In this document: piece by piece, positions 34,695 through 43,196 of the stretch | Layout of the letters: each line of letters starts with the position of its first letter | Position numbering within the stretch: position 1 is the first letter of the stretch | Assembly: GCF_000715495.1 (NCBI RefSeq) | Contig: NZ_JNLX01000084.1 | Span: forward strand, 1 to 64,000 | DNA from: Hymenobacter sp. IS2118 | GTDB lineage: Bacteria > Bacteroidota > Bacteroidia > Cytophagales > Hymenobacteraceae | Length of the DNA stretch: 64,000 nt | Direction: 5' to 3' | Notes under the pieces: model-generated | Database searches by the model: none | Told to the model about the DNA's origin: nothing | The model's input: the letters and a program-made list of their open reading frames with translations, nothing else | Made by a program: the position numbers and the translations under genes

Positions 34695-35785
34695 TTGCCG
34701 TTCATTTTTCTAATCAAATTGGTTTCGTCGGCGCGGTAGGGCGTGCCGTCCTTGCGAAACACTTCGTGGAACCACTCCACGGGCTCGCCGCCGTCGGCAA
34801 TGGGCACATCCCACTGGTATTTGGTGTTGGTTTTGCCATCCACCAGGCCCCAGTTGATGGCGCCCACATTCTGCTTCTTCAGCAAGGGCAAGATGTTGGC
34901 AAACCGGCTGTTGCGGGGGCGGGCCATGTATTCGGTGCAGATGAGGGGGCGGCCGTGGGTTGCCAGCAGCTCAATAATTCGCTGGTGCGCGGGCACCTCG
35001 TCGTAGTTGTGGTAGGTGATGATGTCGGAATGAAGGGCCTGGTAGGTGTTCAGGGCTTCGAAATCCCAGTTCCACAGGCCCACGGTCAGGGGCTGGTCGG
35101 GGCGCACGGCCTGGGCCCAGGCAAACACGTTGCGCACCAGCGGCAGCGAGGTAGCCAGCTTGCCCGAGTTGCCGGGCTCGTTGAACAGGTCCCACAGCAG
35201 GATGCGCTTGTCGTGGGCAAAGTGCGTGAGCACGTCCTGCACGTAAGGGCGCAGCTTGCTGAAGGTGAGCGAGTCGCGCGATTCCGGGTCGCCGGGGTCC
35301 TGCACCCAGCCGGAGTTGTGCACGCCGGGTTTGGGCGCGGGCTGCGGGCCGGGTTTGGCGTCCTTGTTCCAGCAGTCGTCAAAAAACACGAACATCGTCT
35401 TTATTTGGTGCTTGTCGGCAATGGCCAGATAGGTGTCCATGCGCTTTTTGAAGCCTTCGGGGTCTTGCTGCCAGGCCAGGCTGTGCAGAAATACCCGCAT
35501 GGTATTGAAGCCAATGCCCTCGGCCCAGCCCAGCTCCCGGTCAATGGTAGCGGGGTCGAAGGTGGCGGCCTGCCACATTTCCAGCTGGTTGATGGCCGTG
35601 CTCGGCGTAAAATTGGCGCCGCTCATCCACGGATAGGTGCGGTACCAGGCATTGGCTTTCTCCGCCGACCAACGTTGGTCGGCGGCTATTGGCGCGCTGC
35701 CTTTGGCTTTTGATTTGGCTTTTTGGCCCCAGGAGTCGGTGGTGAACGAGGACAGCAGCAGCAGTAGAACAACTAGTTTTTTCAT
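34691..35785 (-). CDS. GH5-like (clan GH-A) secreted glycoside hydrolase
   Basis: 364 residues from MKKLVVLLLLLSSF with a signal peptide. The barrel motifs of clan GH-A are clear: GFNTMRVFLHSLAW, TMFVFFDDCW, LLWDLFNEPGN (acid/base Glu after Asn) and PLICTEYMARP (nucleophile Glu). This combination fits GH5-type endo- or exo-glycosidases such as xylanases or mannanases, but I cannot assign the subfamily. It is coupled with the GH43 gene downstream and has a LacI-type operator 168 bases upstream. Confidence 0.82.
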   Translation of the reverse strand: MKKLVVLLLLLSSFTTDSWGQKAKSKAKGSAPIAADQRWSAEKANAWYRTYPWMSGANFTPSTAINQLEMWQAATFDPATIDRELGWAEGIGFNTMRVFLHSLAWQQDPEGFKKRMDTYLAIADKHQIKTMFVFFDDCWNKDAKPGPQPAPKPGVHNSGWVQDPGDPESRDSLTFSKLRPYVQDVLTHFAHDKRILLWDLFNEPGNSGKLATSLPLVRNVFAWAQAVRPDQPLTVGLWNWDFEALNTYQALHSDIITYHNYDEVPAHQRIIELLATHGRPLICTEYMARPRNSRFANILPLLKKQNVGAINWGLVDGKTNTKYQWDVPIADGGEPVEWFHEVFRKDGTPYRADETNLIRKMNGK

Positions 35786-36124
35786 GGGAAAGCGAATGCA
35801 AAAGGGTGAGTTGTAAATGCCAAAAAGTGTTCCGTAATGCCTGCAGCCCAACCTGCGGTGCTGGGCTGGCCAGCCGGTGCCGGGGCGTGCCTACTGCGTG
35901 CTTCGGCAGGAAGTGGCCGCACTCCAACAGCCGCTGACAACGGGGGCAATGCGCAAACGTTTGCGTATTTGTTAGCAACTTACAATGTTTTCCCGACCTT
36001 CGCCCAAGTTGAGGCTCACTTTTGCTGGCGCAGCATTGGCCATTAGTTGTTGTTTCTCTTGAACAGGGACGCCATTAACTGCTTTTTCCAACGTAGTATT
36101 TTTTCCTTAACCTTCCTGCTCCAC
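35786..36124. other. 339-base divergent spacer between GH5-like and GH43 genes
   Basis: It holds the operator at 35953-35964 near its middle, placed so that it could control both divergent genes. I find no confident minus-7 box for either gene and no other gene or repeat. Confidence 0.55.
35953..35964. promoter_or_regulatory. LacI-type operator in the divergent GH5/GH43 spacer
   Basis: GCAAACGTTTGC within the longer palindromic context GCGCAAACGTTTGCGT, close to the E. coli PurR-type LacI-family box. Identical core to the sites at 24112 and 33315. Confidence 0.8.
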
Positions 36125-37192
36125 ATGGTTTCTCGTCGCAAATTCCTTCAGCAAGCCGGCACGGGTCTGGCTTCATTGGCCGTGCTGCACCAGGCGGCCC
36201 AGGCGGCCGGTAGCACCTACACCAACCCGGTGTTCGCCGGCCAGTTTCCCGACCCGTTCGTGCTCAAGCACCAGGGCCGCTACTACGCGTTTGGTACCAC
36301 CGGGCAGGGCCGCACCGCCGACGGCCGCATCTTCACCCTGCTCACTTCTGCTAATCTCGTGGACTGGGAAGTGGCCGGCGGTGCGCTCAGTCCGCCCGCC
36401 GGTGCAGAAGGAGCGGACTTCTGGGCGCCCGAGGTAGTGTACCACCAGGGAACGTTTTACATGTACTACTCGATGGGGGGAGGGGCCATTGCGGCCACCG
36501 TGGGCCACCGGCTGCACGTGGCCACCAGCAAAACGCCGCAGGGACCTTACCAGCAGGTGGCCGTGCTTGACGTGCCCGGCAGCCAGTTCACCATCGACGC
36601 GCACCCATTCCTTGATACCGATGGGCAGTGGTACCTGTTTTATGCCCGCGACTTCATCGACTCGGATGACGGCTACCGGCCCGGCACCGGCCTGGTAGTG
36701 GACCGCCTGCTGGACATGACCCGGCTGGCCGGCGACAGTCGCACCGTAATGCGTGCCCGCCACGATTGGACGGTGTTCGAGAAAAACCGCACCATGCCGC
36801 TCTACGACAACCGCAACTTTGCCGAATGGCACACCCTGGAAGGGCCGTTTATCCGGCAGCACGCGGGCAAGTACTACTGTTTCTACAGCGGGGCCAACTT
36901 CCTGACCCCGCGTTACGGCGTGGATTATTGCGTGGCCAGCACCATTATGGGGCCTTATTCCGATGCCGGGGCCGAAAAGGGACCGCGCGTGCTCCACGCC
37001 GTGCCCGGCCACGTGCGCGGCCCCGGCCACCACTCGCACGTGATGAGCCCCGACGGCCGCACCGAATACCTGGTGTACCACGCCTGGGACCCGGCCATGA
37101 AGGAGCGCCAGCTCTGCATCGACAAGCTGGCCTGGACGGCGCAGGGCCCGCGTTGTGTGGGACCGACCTACACGCCGCAGCCGCGACCCTAA
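36125..37192 (+). CDS. glycoside hydrolase family 43 protein with Tat-like signal
   Basis: 355 residues from MVSRRKFLQQAG. The twin-arginine-like start (SRRKFLQ) followed by LASLAVLHQAAQAAG suggests export, possibly by Tat. GH43 acids: Asp in GQFPDPFVLK, Asp in FTIDAHPFL and a Glu candidate in TLEGPFIRQ. It differs clearly from the other three GH43 proteins of the window in its insert DDGYRPGTGLVVDRLLDMTR, so it probably has another linkage preference. It is read rightward toward the LacI-family gene. Confidence 0.87.
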   Translation: MVSRRKFLQQAGTGLASLAVLHQAAQAAGSTYTNPVFAGQFPDPFVLKHQGRYYAFGTTGQGRTADGRIFTLLTSANLVDWEVAGGALSPPAGAEGADFWAPEVVYHQGTFYMYYSMGGGAIAATVGHRLHVATSKTPQGPYQQVAVLDVPGSQFTIDAHPFLDTDGQWYLFYARDFIDSDDGYRPGTGLVVDRLLDMTRLAGDSRTVMRARHDWTVFEKNRTMPLYDNRNFAEWHTLEGPFIRQHAGKYYCFYSGANFLTPRYGVDYCVASTIMGPYSDAGAEKGPRVLHAVPGHVRGPGHHSHVMSPDGRTEYLVYHAWDPAMKERQLCIDKLAWTAQGPRCVGPTYTPQPRP

Positions 37193-37350
37193 AATGGGCT
37201 GGGCTGATGCGTAGCTGCCTGTTTTGCGTTAAGAAACCGAATGAAGCATGGCGTATTGATTAGCGCCAATTTGCGTCGCATTTATTTTAGCTGAGCCGTA
37301 GTAATGCGGAACGCTGAGCGGTGAGACAGCCCATTCGCTTGCAAAACAGC

Positions 37351-37358
37351 TAAGTTTG
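37351..37358 (+). promoter_or_regulatory. minus-7 box of the LacI-family gene
   Basis: TAAGTTTG fits TAnnTTTG. It lies 75 bases before the TTG start of the regulator. No copy of the operator palindrome is in this promoter, so autoregulation is not indicated. Confidence 0.5.
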
Positions 37359-37432
37359 TATGGAATTCGGGGCTTATTTGTGCTGCTTCCGGAAGTTTCT
37401 TTCCACGCAATCTGCTTCTATCCGACACGACC

Positions 37433-38458
37433 TTGGCCCGAGCAAAGTATTCCATTTCGGATTTGGCCAGTCAGCTTGGCGTGTCGGTGTCTACCGTATC
37501 CAGGTCCCTGAACGACCATCCTTCCATCAGCGCGGCCACCAAAAAACGCGTCTGGCAGCTGGCCAAAGAGCTGCATTTCCAACCCAACCACCTCGCCGCC
37601 GGCTTGCGGAAGGGCCGCAGCAACATACTCGGAGTGATTGTGCCGCACATCGATGGCCATTTTTTTGCTTTGGTGGTGAAGGGTATTGAAGCCGTAGCGA
37701 GCAAGGCCGGCTTCAACGTGATGATTTGCCAGTCGAACGAAGACGTGACGCACGAGCGCAAAAATATTGAGACGCTGCTCGGCGCCCAGGTGGAGGGTAT
37801 TCTGGTATCGCTGGCCCGCAACACCCGCGATTTCAAGCACTTCGATAAGGTGCGTAAGCAGGACATTCCCCTCGTATTCTTCGACCGGGTGCTGGATGGA
37901 ACCGACGTGAATGCGGTGGTCATCGACGACCGGGAAGGCGGCTACCAATGCACCAGGCACCTGCTGGCGCAAGGATGCCGCCGCATTGCCCATTTCGGCG
38001 GCCCGCAGCACCTCAATATCTACAAGCATCGCCGGCAAGGCTACGTCGACGCGCTGCTCGAAGCGGGCCTGCCCCTTGACGAAACGCTGGTGCACTACTG
38101 CGACATGACCCAGGAAGACGGCGCCCTCGGTATGCGGCGCATGCTCAGCCTGCCGCAGCCGCCCGATGCCGTTTTCTCCGCCAGCGACTTCTCCGTGGTG
38201 GGCGCCCTCCAGGAAATCAAGCGCCACGGGCTGCAAGTGCCCCAGGACGTGGCCTTAGTAGGTTTCAGCAACGAGACGTTTACCTCCCTCACCGAGCCCA
38301 TGCTCACATCGGTAGACCAGCGTTGCGAGCAATTGGGCCAGTCGGCCATGCGGCTTTTCCTCGAAATGCTGGAAGCTGGCAACAGCACGTTTTCGCCCCG
38401 CCGCATCGTGCTCCAACCCGACCTGCTGGTTCGCGCCTCATCCAAACGGCTGGAATAA
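37433..38458 (+). CDS. LacI-family transcriptional regulator
   Basis: 341 residues from a TTG start; no in-frame ATG precedes the HTH. Residues 6-26 are the helix-turn-helix (YSISDLASQLGVSVSTVSRS) and PNHLAAGLRKGRS is the hinge helix that inserts into the central CG of the operator. A periplasmic-binding-protein-like sensor domain follows (LGVIVPHIDGHFFALVVKGI, PLVFFDRVLDG, DAVFSASDFSVVGALQE). It lies inside the polysaccharide region where palindromes with central CG occur at three promoters, so it is the best candidate to bind them. The inducer is probably a sugar released by the local enzymes. Confidence 0.93.
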   Translation: MARAKYSISDLASQLGVSVSTVSRSLNDHPSISAATKKRVWQLAKELHFQPNHLAAGLRKGRSNILGVIVPHIDGHFFALVVKGIEAVASKAGFNVMICQSNEDVTHERKNIETLLGAQVEGILVSLARNTRDFKHFDKVRKQDIPLVFFDRVLDGTDVNAVVIDDREGGYQCTRHLLAQGCRRIAHFGGPQHLNIYKHRRQGYVDALLEAGLPLDETLVHYCDMTQEDGALGMRRMLSLPQPPDAVFSASDFSVVGALQEIKRHGLQVPQDVALVGFSNETFTSLTEPMLTSVDQRCEQLGQSAMRLFLEMLEAGNSTFSPRRIVLQPDLLVRASSKRLE

Positions 38459-38470
38459 AAGGCGCCAAAT

Positions 38471-38544
38471 CAGGACTCAACCAGCCTTAGCACCTAAAGC
38501 ACCAGGCGCTAAGGCTGCGGAATTCAGCCTAATGCGAGTCCTGT
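38471..38544. terminator. nested inverted repeats between convergent genes
   Basis: An outer pair AGGACTC/GAGTCCT encloses an inner stem AGCCTTAGC/GCTAAGGCT. It lies between the lacI-type stop and the rnd stop. There is no good T tract, so the terminator role is inferred from place and structure. Confidence 0.5.
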
Positions 38545-38551
38545 TTATGGT

Positions 38552-39718
38552 TTAAAATGGCTCGGCAATCTGCCCGAAGTCTTCGCCATGCCGCGCGGCT
38601 GATTCGCGCAGCAACTCCTGCTGCCAGGGCCGCAGAGCCGTAGTGGCTCCTTGCTCAATAATTTCGGCGATTAGCCGGTTGCTGAGCACCATGTTGGCCA
38701 GGGTAGCGCCTTGGTCAGCAATAAGGTGCGCTTTGAGCGTATTGAGCAGGGTTTCGCGGGCTTCGGCGCGGGTAGCGGCTGCTCCGTTGAGCCGGCGGCG
38801 AAACGGAAACTTGCGGCTCTCGGGCGCGAGTGGCGCGTCGGGCGCCAAATCGGTGGTGCCGATGGCCAGCAGCTGCTCGGCGTAGGGCGCGCGTTTCAGC
38901 TCGGGGTGCAGGCCGTTGGCGGTGCGCAGCTGGAGCGGCGTTTCGATGGGGTTGCGGGCCAGCTCGGCCAGCCGGTCGTTGCTGATTACGTGGTACGGGG
39001 GGCGGTCAAGCTGCCGGGCCACGGCATCACGCAGCATGTAAAGCTCCCGAAAAAAAGGCATTTCCTGGGACGAAATCTTGTACTTGGCGGCGTTGCGCGA
39101 CCAGGGGCGCGGGTCGTCGCGGCCGTAGCGTACGGCTTCCAGGGCAATATTTTCCTGGGCGGCCCACTCGTTGCGTCCCATTTCAGCCAAGCGCAGGCTG
39201 AGGCGGTCGGTGAGCTCAAAAAGGTAGAGCACATCGTTGGCGGCGTATTCCATCTGGGCATCGGTGAGGGGACGCTTGAGCCAGTTGGACTTCTGTTCGC
39301 CCTTATCTACCTCGAAGCCCAGTTCGGCCTGAATGAGGCGGCCCAGCGAAATGTTGTTATCCTCAGCCGCCAGCAGCGTGAACTGTACGCTGGTATCGAC
39401 AATGTTGCGGCAGTTCACCCCAAACACCTCGTCCAGCAACAGAATATCCGACTTGCAGGAGTGGAACACCTTGGCCACAGCCGGGTCGCGCAGCACCGCA
39501 AAAAGCGGTTCGAGGTCTGCGGCCATATCTGCCAGTGGCAGCGGGTCAATAAGGTAAGCCTGCTGTCCGTCAAATACCTGAATCAGCGCCAGATGGCGTC
39601 CGTAGCGGTGGCGCATGTCATCAAACTCCAAATCGATGCCAATGCGGGGCAACGTGGCAAAGTGGGCGGCGGCATCGCCAATGGCTTCGGCGGTGGTCAG
39701 GTAATGAATGGTGGGCAT
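38552..39718 (-). CDS. rnd: ribonuclease D
   Basis: 388 residues from MPTIHYLTTAEAIGD. The DEDD exonuclease residues are seen: Asp29 and Glu31 in GIDLEFD, Asp in HSCKSDILLLDEV, and Tyr/Asp in YAANDVLYLFELTD. The C-terminal half contains HRDC-type sequence (LYMLRDAVARQLDRPPYHVI, LAELARNPIETP). It trims the 3' ends of tRNA and other stable RNA in the cytoplasm. An upstream extension of 20 codons is possible but has no family support. Confidence 0.94.
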   Translation of the reverse strand: MPTIHYLTTAEAIGDAAAHFATLPRIGIDLEFDDMRHRYGRHLALIQVFDGQQAYLIDPLPLADMAADLEPLFAVLRDPAVAKVFHSCKSDILLLDEVFGVNCRNIVDTSVQFTLLAAEDNNISLGRLIQAELGFEVDKGEQKSNWLKRPLTDAQMEYAANDVLYLFELTDRLSLRLAEMGRNEWAAQENIALEAVRYGRDDPRPWSRNAAKYKISSQEMPFFRELYMLRDAVARQLDRPPYHVISNDRLAELARNPIETPLQLRTANGLHPELKRAPYAEQLLAIGTTDLAPDAPLAPESRKFPFRRRLNGAAATRAEARETLLNTLKAHLIADQGATLANMVLSNRLIAEIIEQGATTALRPWQQELLRESAARHGEDFGQIAEPF

Positions 39719-40052
39719 GGAGGCGGAAAGGCAAAACAGCGGGCAGAGTCCCGCACGGGGCAAAGGTAGGCACGCCACGCAAGCACTCGCAGGACAGTCG
39801 GCTAGGCAGTGCTGGTTCGGGGCAATGTTGCGCTAAGAATTGGCCTCCAGCCCGTCGCCCATCATCGGGTATCCGCCTGGCCGCAGGTTGTATATACAGA
39901 AAATGATTTGTATAATTACTATTCTTCAAACAATGCCCAAAAGGGCCAATTGCTTAATGAAGCGTGTTAGGCTTGTCTTGAAGTTGTTCTTGTATTTCAA
40001 AAAAAGCCATGTAGTAACCATTCTTCTAGTCACTCACCAACACTTTTTTCCC
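39719..40052. other. 334-base region upstream of the second susC
   Basis: AT-rich between 39890 and 40030. No copy of the LacI-type palindrome and no confident TAnnTTTG box are visible, in contrast to the first susC. No gene is supported here. Confidence 0.45.
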
Positions 40053-43000
40053 ATGAAACACAAAATTTTTACTCATCTCAAGTTGTTTTCGCTGCTGCTT
40101 GCGTGCCTGCTGGCGGCGCCCGCCTGGGCCCAGCAAGCCATTAGTGGCCGTATTATCGGGGCCGACGGTACGGCGGTACCTGGCGCCACCGTTCTGGAGC
40201 GCGGCACGACCAACGGCGTCAGCACCAACGCCGACGGGGCGTTCAGCCTCACGGTGCAGCCCAGCGCAACGCTGCTTATCAGCTCGGTAGGATATACTTC
40301 CCAAACCGTTCCGGTAGGCTCGCAGTCCACTATTAATGTGACCTTGGCAATCAACACCACGCAGCTCAGCGAGGCGGTGGTGGTGGGCTACGGCACCCAA
40401 TCGAAGGCCGACCTGACGGGCTCGGTGACTCAGATTTCGGGCCGGGAGATAGCCAACGCGCCGGTACCCAGCTTCGAGCAGGCTATTCAGGGCAAAGCGG
40501 CGGGGGTATTCATAGAAAACAGCAGCGGTAAGCTCGGCCAGGGCATCAAGGTGCGGGTGCGCGGCACCAGCTCGGTGAGCGGCGGCAACCAGCCCCTATA
40601 TGTTATCGACGGCATCCCGCTGATTTCGGAAAACCTTTCGGGCACCGACGCGGCCACAAACCCCATCGCCGACCTGAATCCGAACGACATCGAAAGCCTT
40701 AGCATTCTGAAAGACGCCTCGGCTTCGGCTATCTACGGTTCACGGGCTTCCAATGGCGTGGTACTCATCACTACTAAGCGCGGCAAAGCTGGCGACAGCC
40801 GTTTCACGCTGGGCTACCAGACTGGCCTGAGCACGCCGACCAACAAAAAGGAGTTCTTGAATGCCACCGAGTACGTGGACTATTTTCGCGAAGCCGGCCG
40901 CAATGCCGGCCTTGAGGCCTTTGCCGAGGGCCGCCTGCGGCGCTACTCCGCCGGTAACGACGACTACAAAACCGGCGTCGTGAACACCGACTGGCAGGAA
41001 GAAGCGTTCCAGCGTGCGCCGTTTAGCCAGTACGACCTGAACGCGAGCGGCGGTAACGACAAAACCCGCTACTTTATTTCGGGCCTCTACAGCAACCAGA
41101 GCGGCATCCTGATTGGCAACAAGTTTGAGAAAATCGGAACCCGCATCAACCTCGACCAAAAGGCCACCGACAAGCTCTCCTTCGGCGTTAACGTGGCCCT
41201 GAGCCGGACGCGCAACAACCGAATTTCCAATGACAACGCCTTTAGCACGCCCATGCAGATTGTGGCGCTGGCGCCCATCTCGCCCACCATCGACCCGCGC
41301 ACGGGCCTGACGAGTGGAGCCCTGGACCCGGTGACCGGCAACCCCAATACCAACTTTCCCACGTATTACAACCCCGTGTTGAGCCTCATTGGGTCCGATT
41401 ATGTGGCCACGGTGTACCGCACGCTGGGCAACGTGTTTGCCCAATACGAACTAATACCTGGCCTTACGTTTCGGAGCGAACTGGGCCTGGACTTGCTGAA
41501 TCAGGAAGAAAACCAGTTTGCCGGCCGTATCACGGCCCGCAACAGCGGCCCGAACAACGGCGATGGCTTCAACCGCCGCGTGACCGTGGGCCGCTACACC
41601 ACCAATAACTTCCTTACCTACCGCAAAACCTTCAACGAAACCAGCACCCTGGAAGTGGTAGGGGGCATGGCCTTCGAAGAGCGTCGCCTGAAGTCCAATA
41701 GCGTATCGGGCCAGCAGTTTGCCAGCGATGCTTATAAAACCATCACCAGCGCAGCCAGCATCAACGCCGGTAGCTCCAACGAGACGCGTAACACGCTGTT
41801 GTCTTATTTCGGACGCGGTAACTTTGCGTTTGCCAACAAATATCTGGTCAGCGCCAGCCTGCGCGTCGACGGCTCATCGCGCTTTGGCGATAACCAACGG
41901 TACGGCTATTTCCCAGCCGCTTCCGTGGGGTGGGTTATCACCGAAGAATCGTTTTTACAGGACCAAAACGTGCTTAGTTTTCTTAAGCCGCGCGTGAGCT
42001 ACGGACTGACCGGCAACCAGGAGTTTGGCGACTTTGGCTCGCTGGGTTTGTTTGCCGGCGACGCCGGCTACGCGGGCATTCCCGGCCAGCGCCCCAGCCA
42101 ACTCGAAAACAAAGACCTTAAATGGGAGTCGACGGCTCAGGTTGATGTCGGCCTGGAGTTTGGATTCCTGGACAACCGCCTGAGCGGCGAGGTGGACGTG
42201 TACCAAAAGAAAACCAATGATTTGGCCCTCAACGTGAACGTGCCCGGCACCTCTGGTTTTTTGCGGCAGTTTCGTAACGTGGGCAAGCTGGAAAACCGGG
42301 GCATCGAGTTTGTGCTGAACACGCGCAACCTCATCGGGGACTTCACCTGGAACACCAGCTTCAACGCTTCCATCAACCGCAACAAGGTCACCAACCTCGA
42401 CGGGCAGGTAATTGAGGGCGGCTTTCTCAACCGGGCCATCGAGGGCCAGCCGCTGGGCGCGTTCTACGGCCAGGAGTACGCCGGCGTGAACCCCCGCAAC
42501 GGCTCGGCGGTGTACTACCTGAACACGCCTAATGCCGACGGCAGCCTCAACCGCGACACGACCAGCAGCTACGCCGATGCCGAGCGGGTGCTCATCGGCA
42601 ACCCCAACCCCAAGTGGAGCGGGGGCGTTACCAACACGTTCGGCTACAAGGGCATCGACCTGAGCTTCACCTTTCAGGGCGTGTTCGGCAACGACGTGTA
42701 CGACGGCGGCGGCAAGTTCCAGTCGGCCAACGCCGGCGGCGGCTTCGACAACCTGACCCGCGACCAGCTGGACCGCTGGCAGAAGCCCGGCGACATCACC
42801 AACGTACCCCGCGCCGTGCTCTTCGACGTGTACGGCACGGGCGGCGGAGGCGAGTCGTCGCGCTTCCTCTCCGATGGTTCCTACGTGCGCCTGAAAACCG
42901 TGACCCTGGGCTACAACATTCCGTCGGGTTTCCTCAAACCGGCCCGCCTACAGTCGGCCCGGCTTTACTTCAGCGCCGTCAACCTGCTGACTTTTACCGA

Positions 43001-43139
43001 TTACAAGGGCTGGGACCCGGAAGTCAATGCCGACTACTTGTCCAGTGGCGCCAACACCGGCAACATTGCCCAAGGCAACGACTTTTATTCGGCTCCCCAA
43101 GCCAAAACCTTCACGTTTGGCGTCAACGTGGGCTTTTAG
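40053..43139 (+). CDS. SusC/RagA-family TonB-dependent transporter (second pair)
   Basis: 1028 residues from MKHKIFTHLKLFSLLLACLL, a signal peptide ending AWAQ. The regulatory-like domain (ISGRIIGADGTAVPGATVLE), plug (AIQGKAAGVFIENSSGKLGQ, VRVRGTSSVSGGNQPLYVID) and barrel ending TFGVNVGF are complete. It would import a glycan fragment. It is on the opposite strand from the first pair and clearly different in sequence, so the two probably take up different products. Confidence 0.96.
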   Translation: MKHKIFTHLKLFSLLLACLLAAPAWAQQAISGRIIGADGTAVPGATVLERGTTNGVSTNADGAFSLTVQPSATLLISSVGYTSQTVPVGSQSTINVTLAINTTQLSEAVVVGYGTQSKADLTGSVTQISGREIANAPVPSFEQAIQGKAAGVFIENSSGKLGQGIKVRVRGTSSVSGGNQPLYVIDGIPLISENLSGTDAATNPIADLNPNDIESLSILKDASASAIYGSRASNGVVLITTKRGKAGDSRFTLGYQTGLSTPTNKKEFLNATEYVDYFREAGRNAGLEAFAEGRLRRYSAGNDDYKTGVVNTDWQEEAFQRAPFSQYDLNASGGNDKTRYFISGLYSNQSGILIGNKFEKIGTRINLDQKATDKLSFGVNVALSRTRNNRISNDNAFSTPMQIVALAPISPTIDPRTGLTSGALDPVTGNPNTNFPTYYNPVLSLIGSDYVATVYRTLGNVFAQYELIPGLTFRSELGLDLLNQEENQFAGRITARNSGPNNGDGFNRRVTVGRYTTNNFLTYRKTFNETSTLEVVGGMAFEERRLKSNSVSGQQFASDAYKTITSAASINAGSSNETRNTLLSYFGRGNFAFANKYLVSASLRVDGSSRFGDNQRYGYFPAASVGWVITEESFLQDQNVLSFLKPRVSYGLTGNQEFGDFGSLGLFAGDAGYAGIPGQRPSQLENKDLKWESTAQVDVGLEFGFLDNRLSGEVDVYQKKTNDLALNVNVPGTSGFLRQFRNVGKLENRGIEFVLNTRNLIGDFTWNTSFNASINRNKVTNLDGQVIEGGFLNRAIEGQPLGAFYGQEYAGVNPRNGSAVYYLNTPNADGSLNRDTTSSYADAERVLIGNPNPKWSGGVTNTFGYKGIDLSFTFQGVFGNDVYDGGGKFQSANAGGGFDNLTRDQLDRWQKPGDITNVPRAVLFDVYGTGGGGESSRFLSDGSYVRLKTVTLGYNIPSGFLKPARLQSARLYFSAVNLLTFTDYKGWDPEVNADYLSSGANTGNIAQGNDFYSAPQAKTFTFGVNVGF

Positions 43140-43196
43140 GCCCGCGTAGCCGCTATTGACAACGGTCGGTTTTTCACCCTTTCGAATATACTCTTC

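Noticed and set aside
37360-37689. 109-codon plus frame starting before the LacI-family gene
   Set aside because: Different frame from the clear LacI protein, overlapping its HTH region; no domain.
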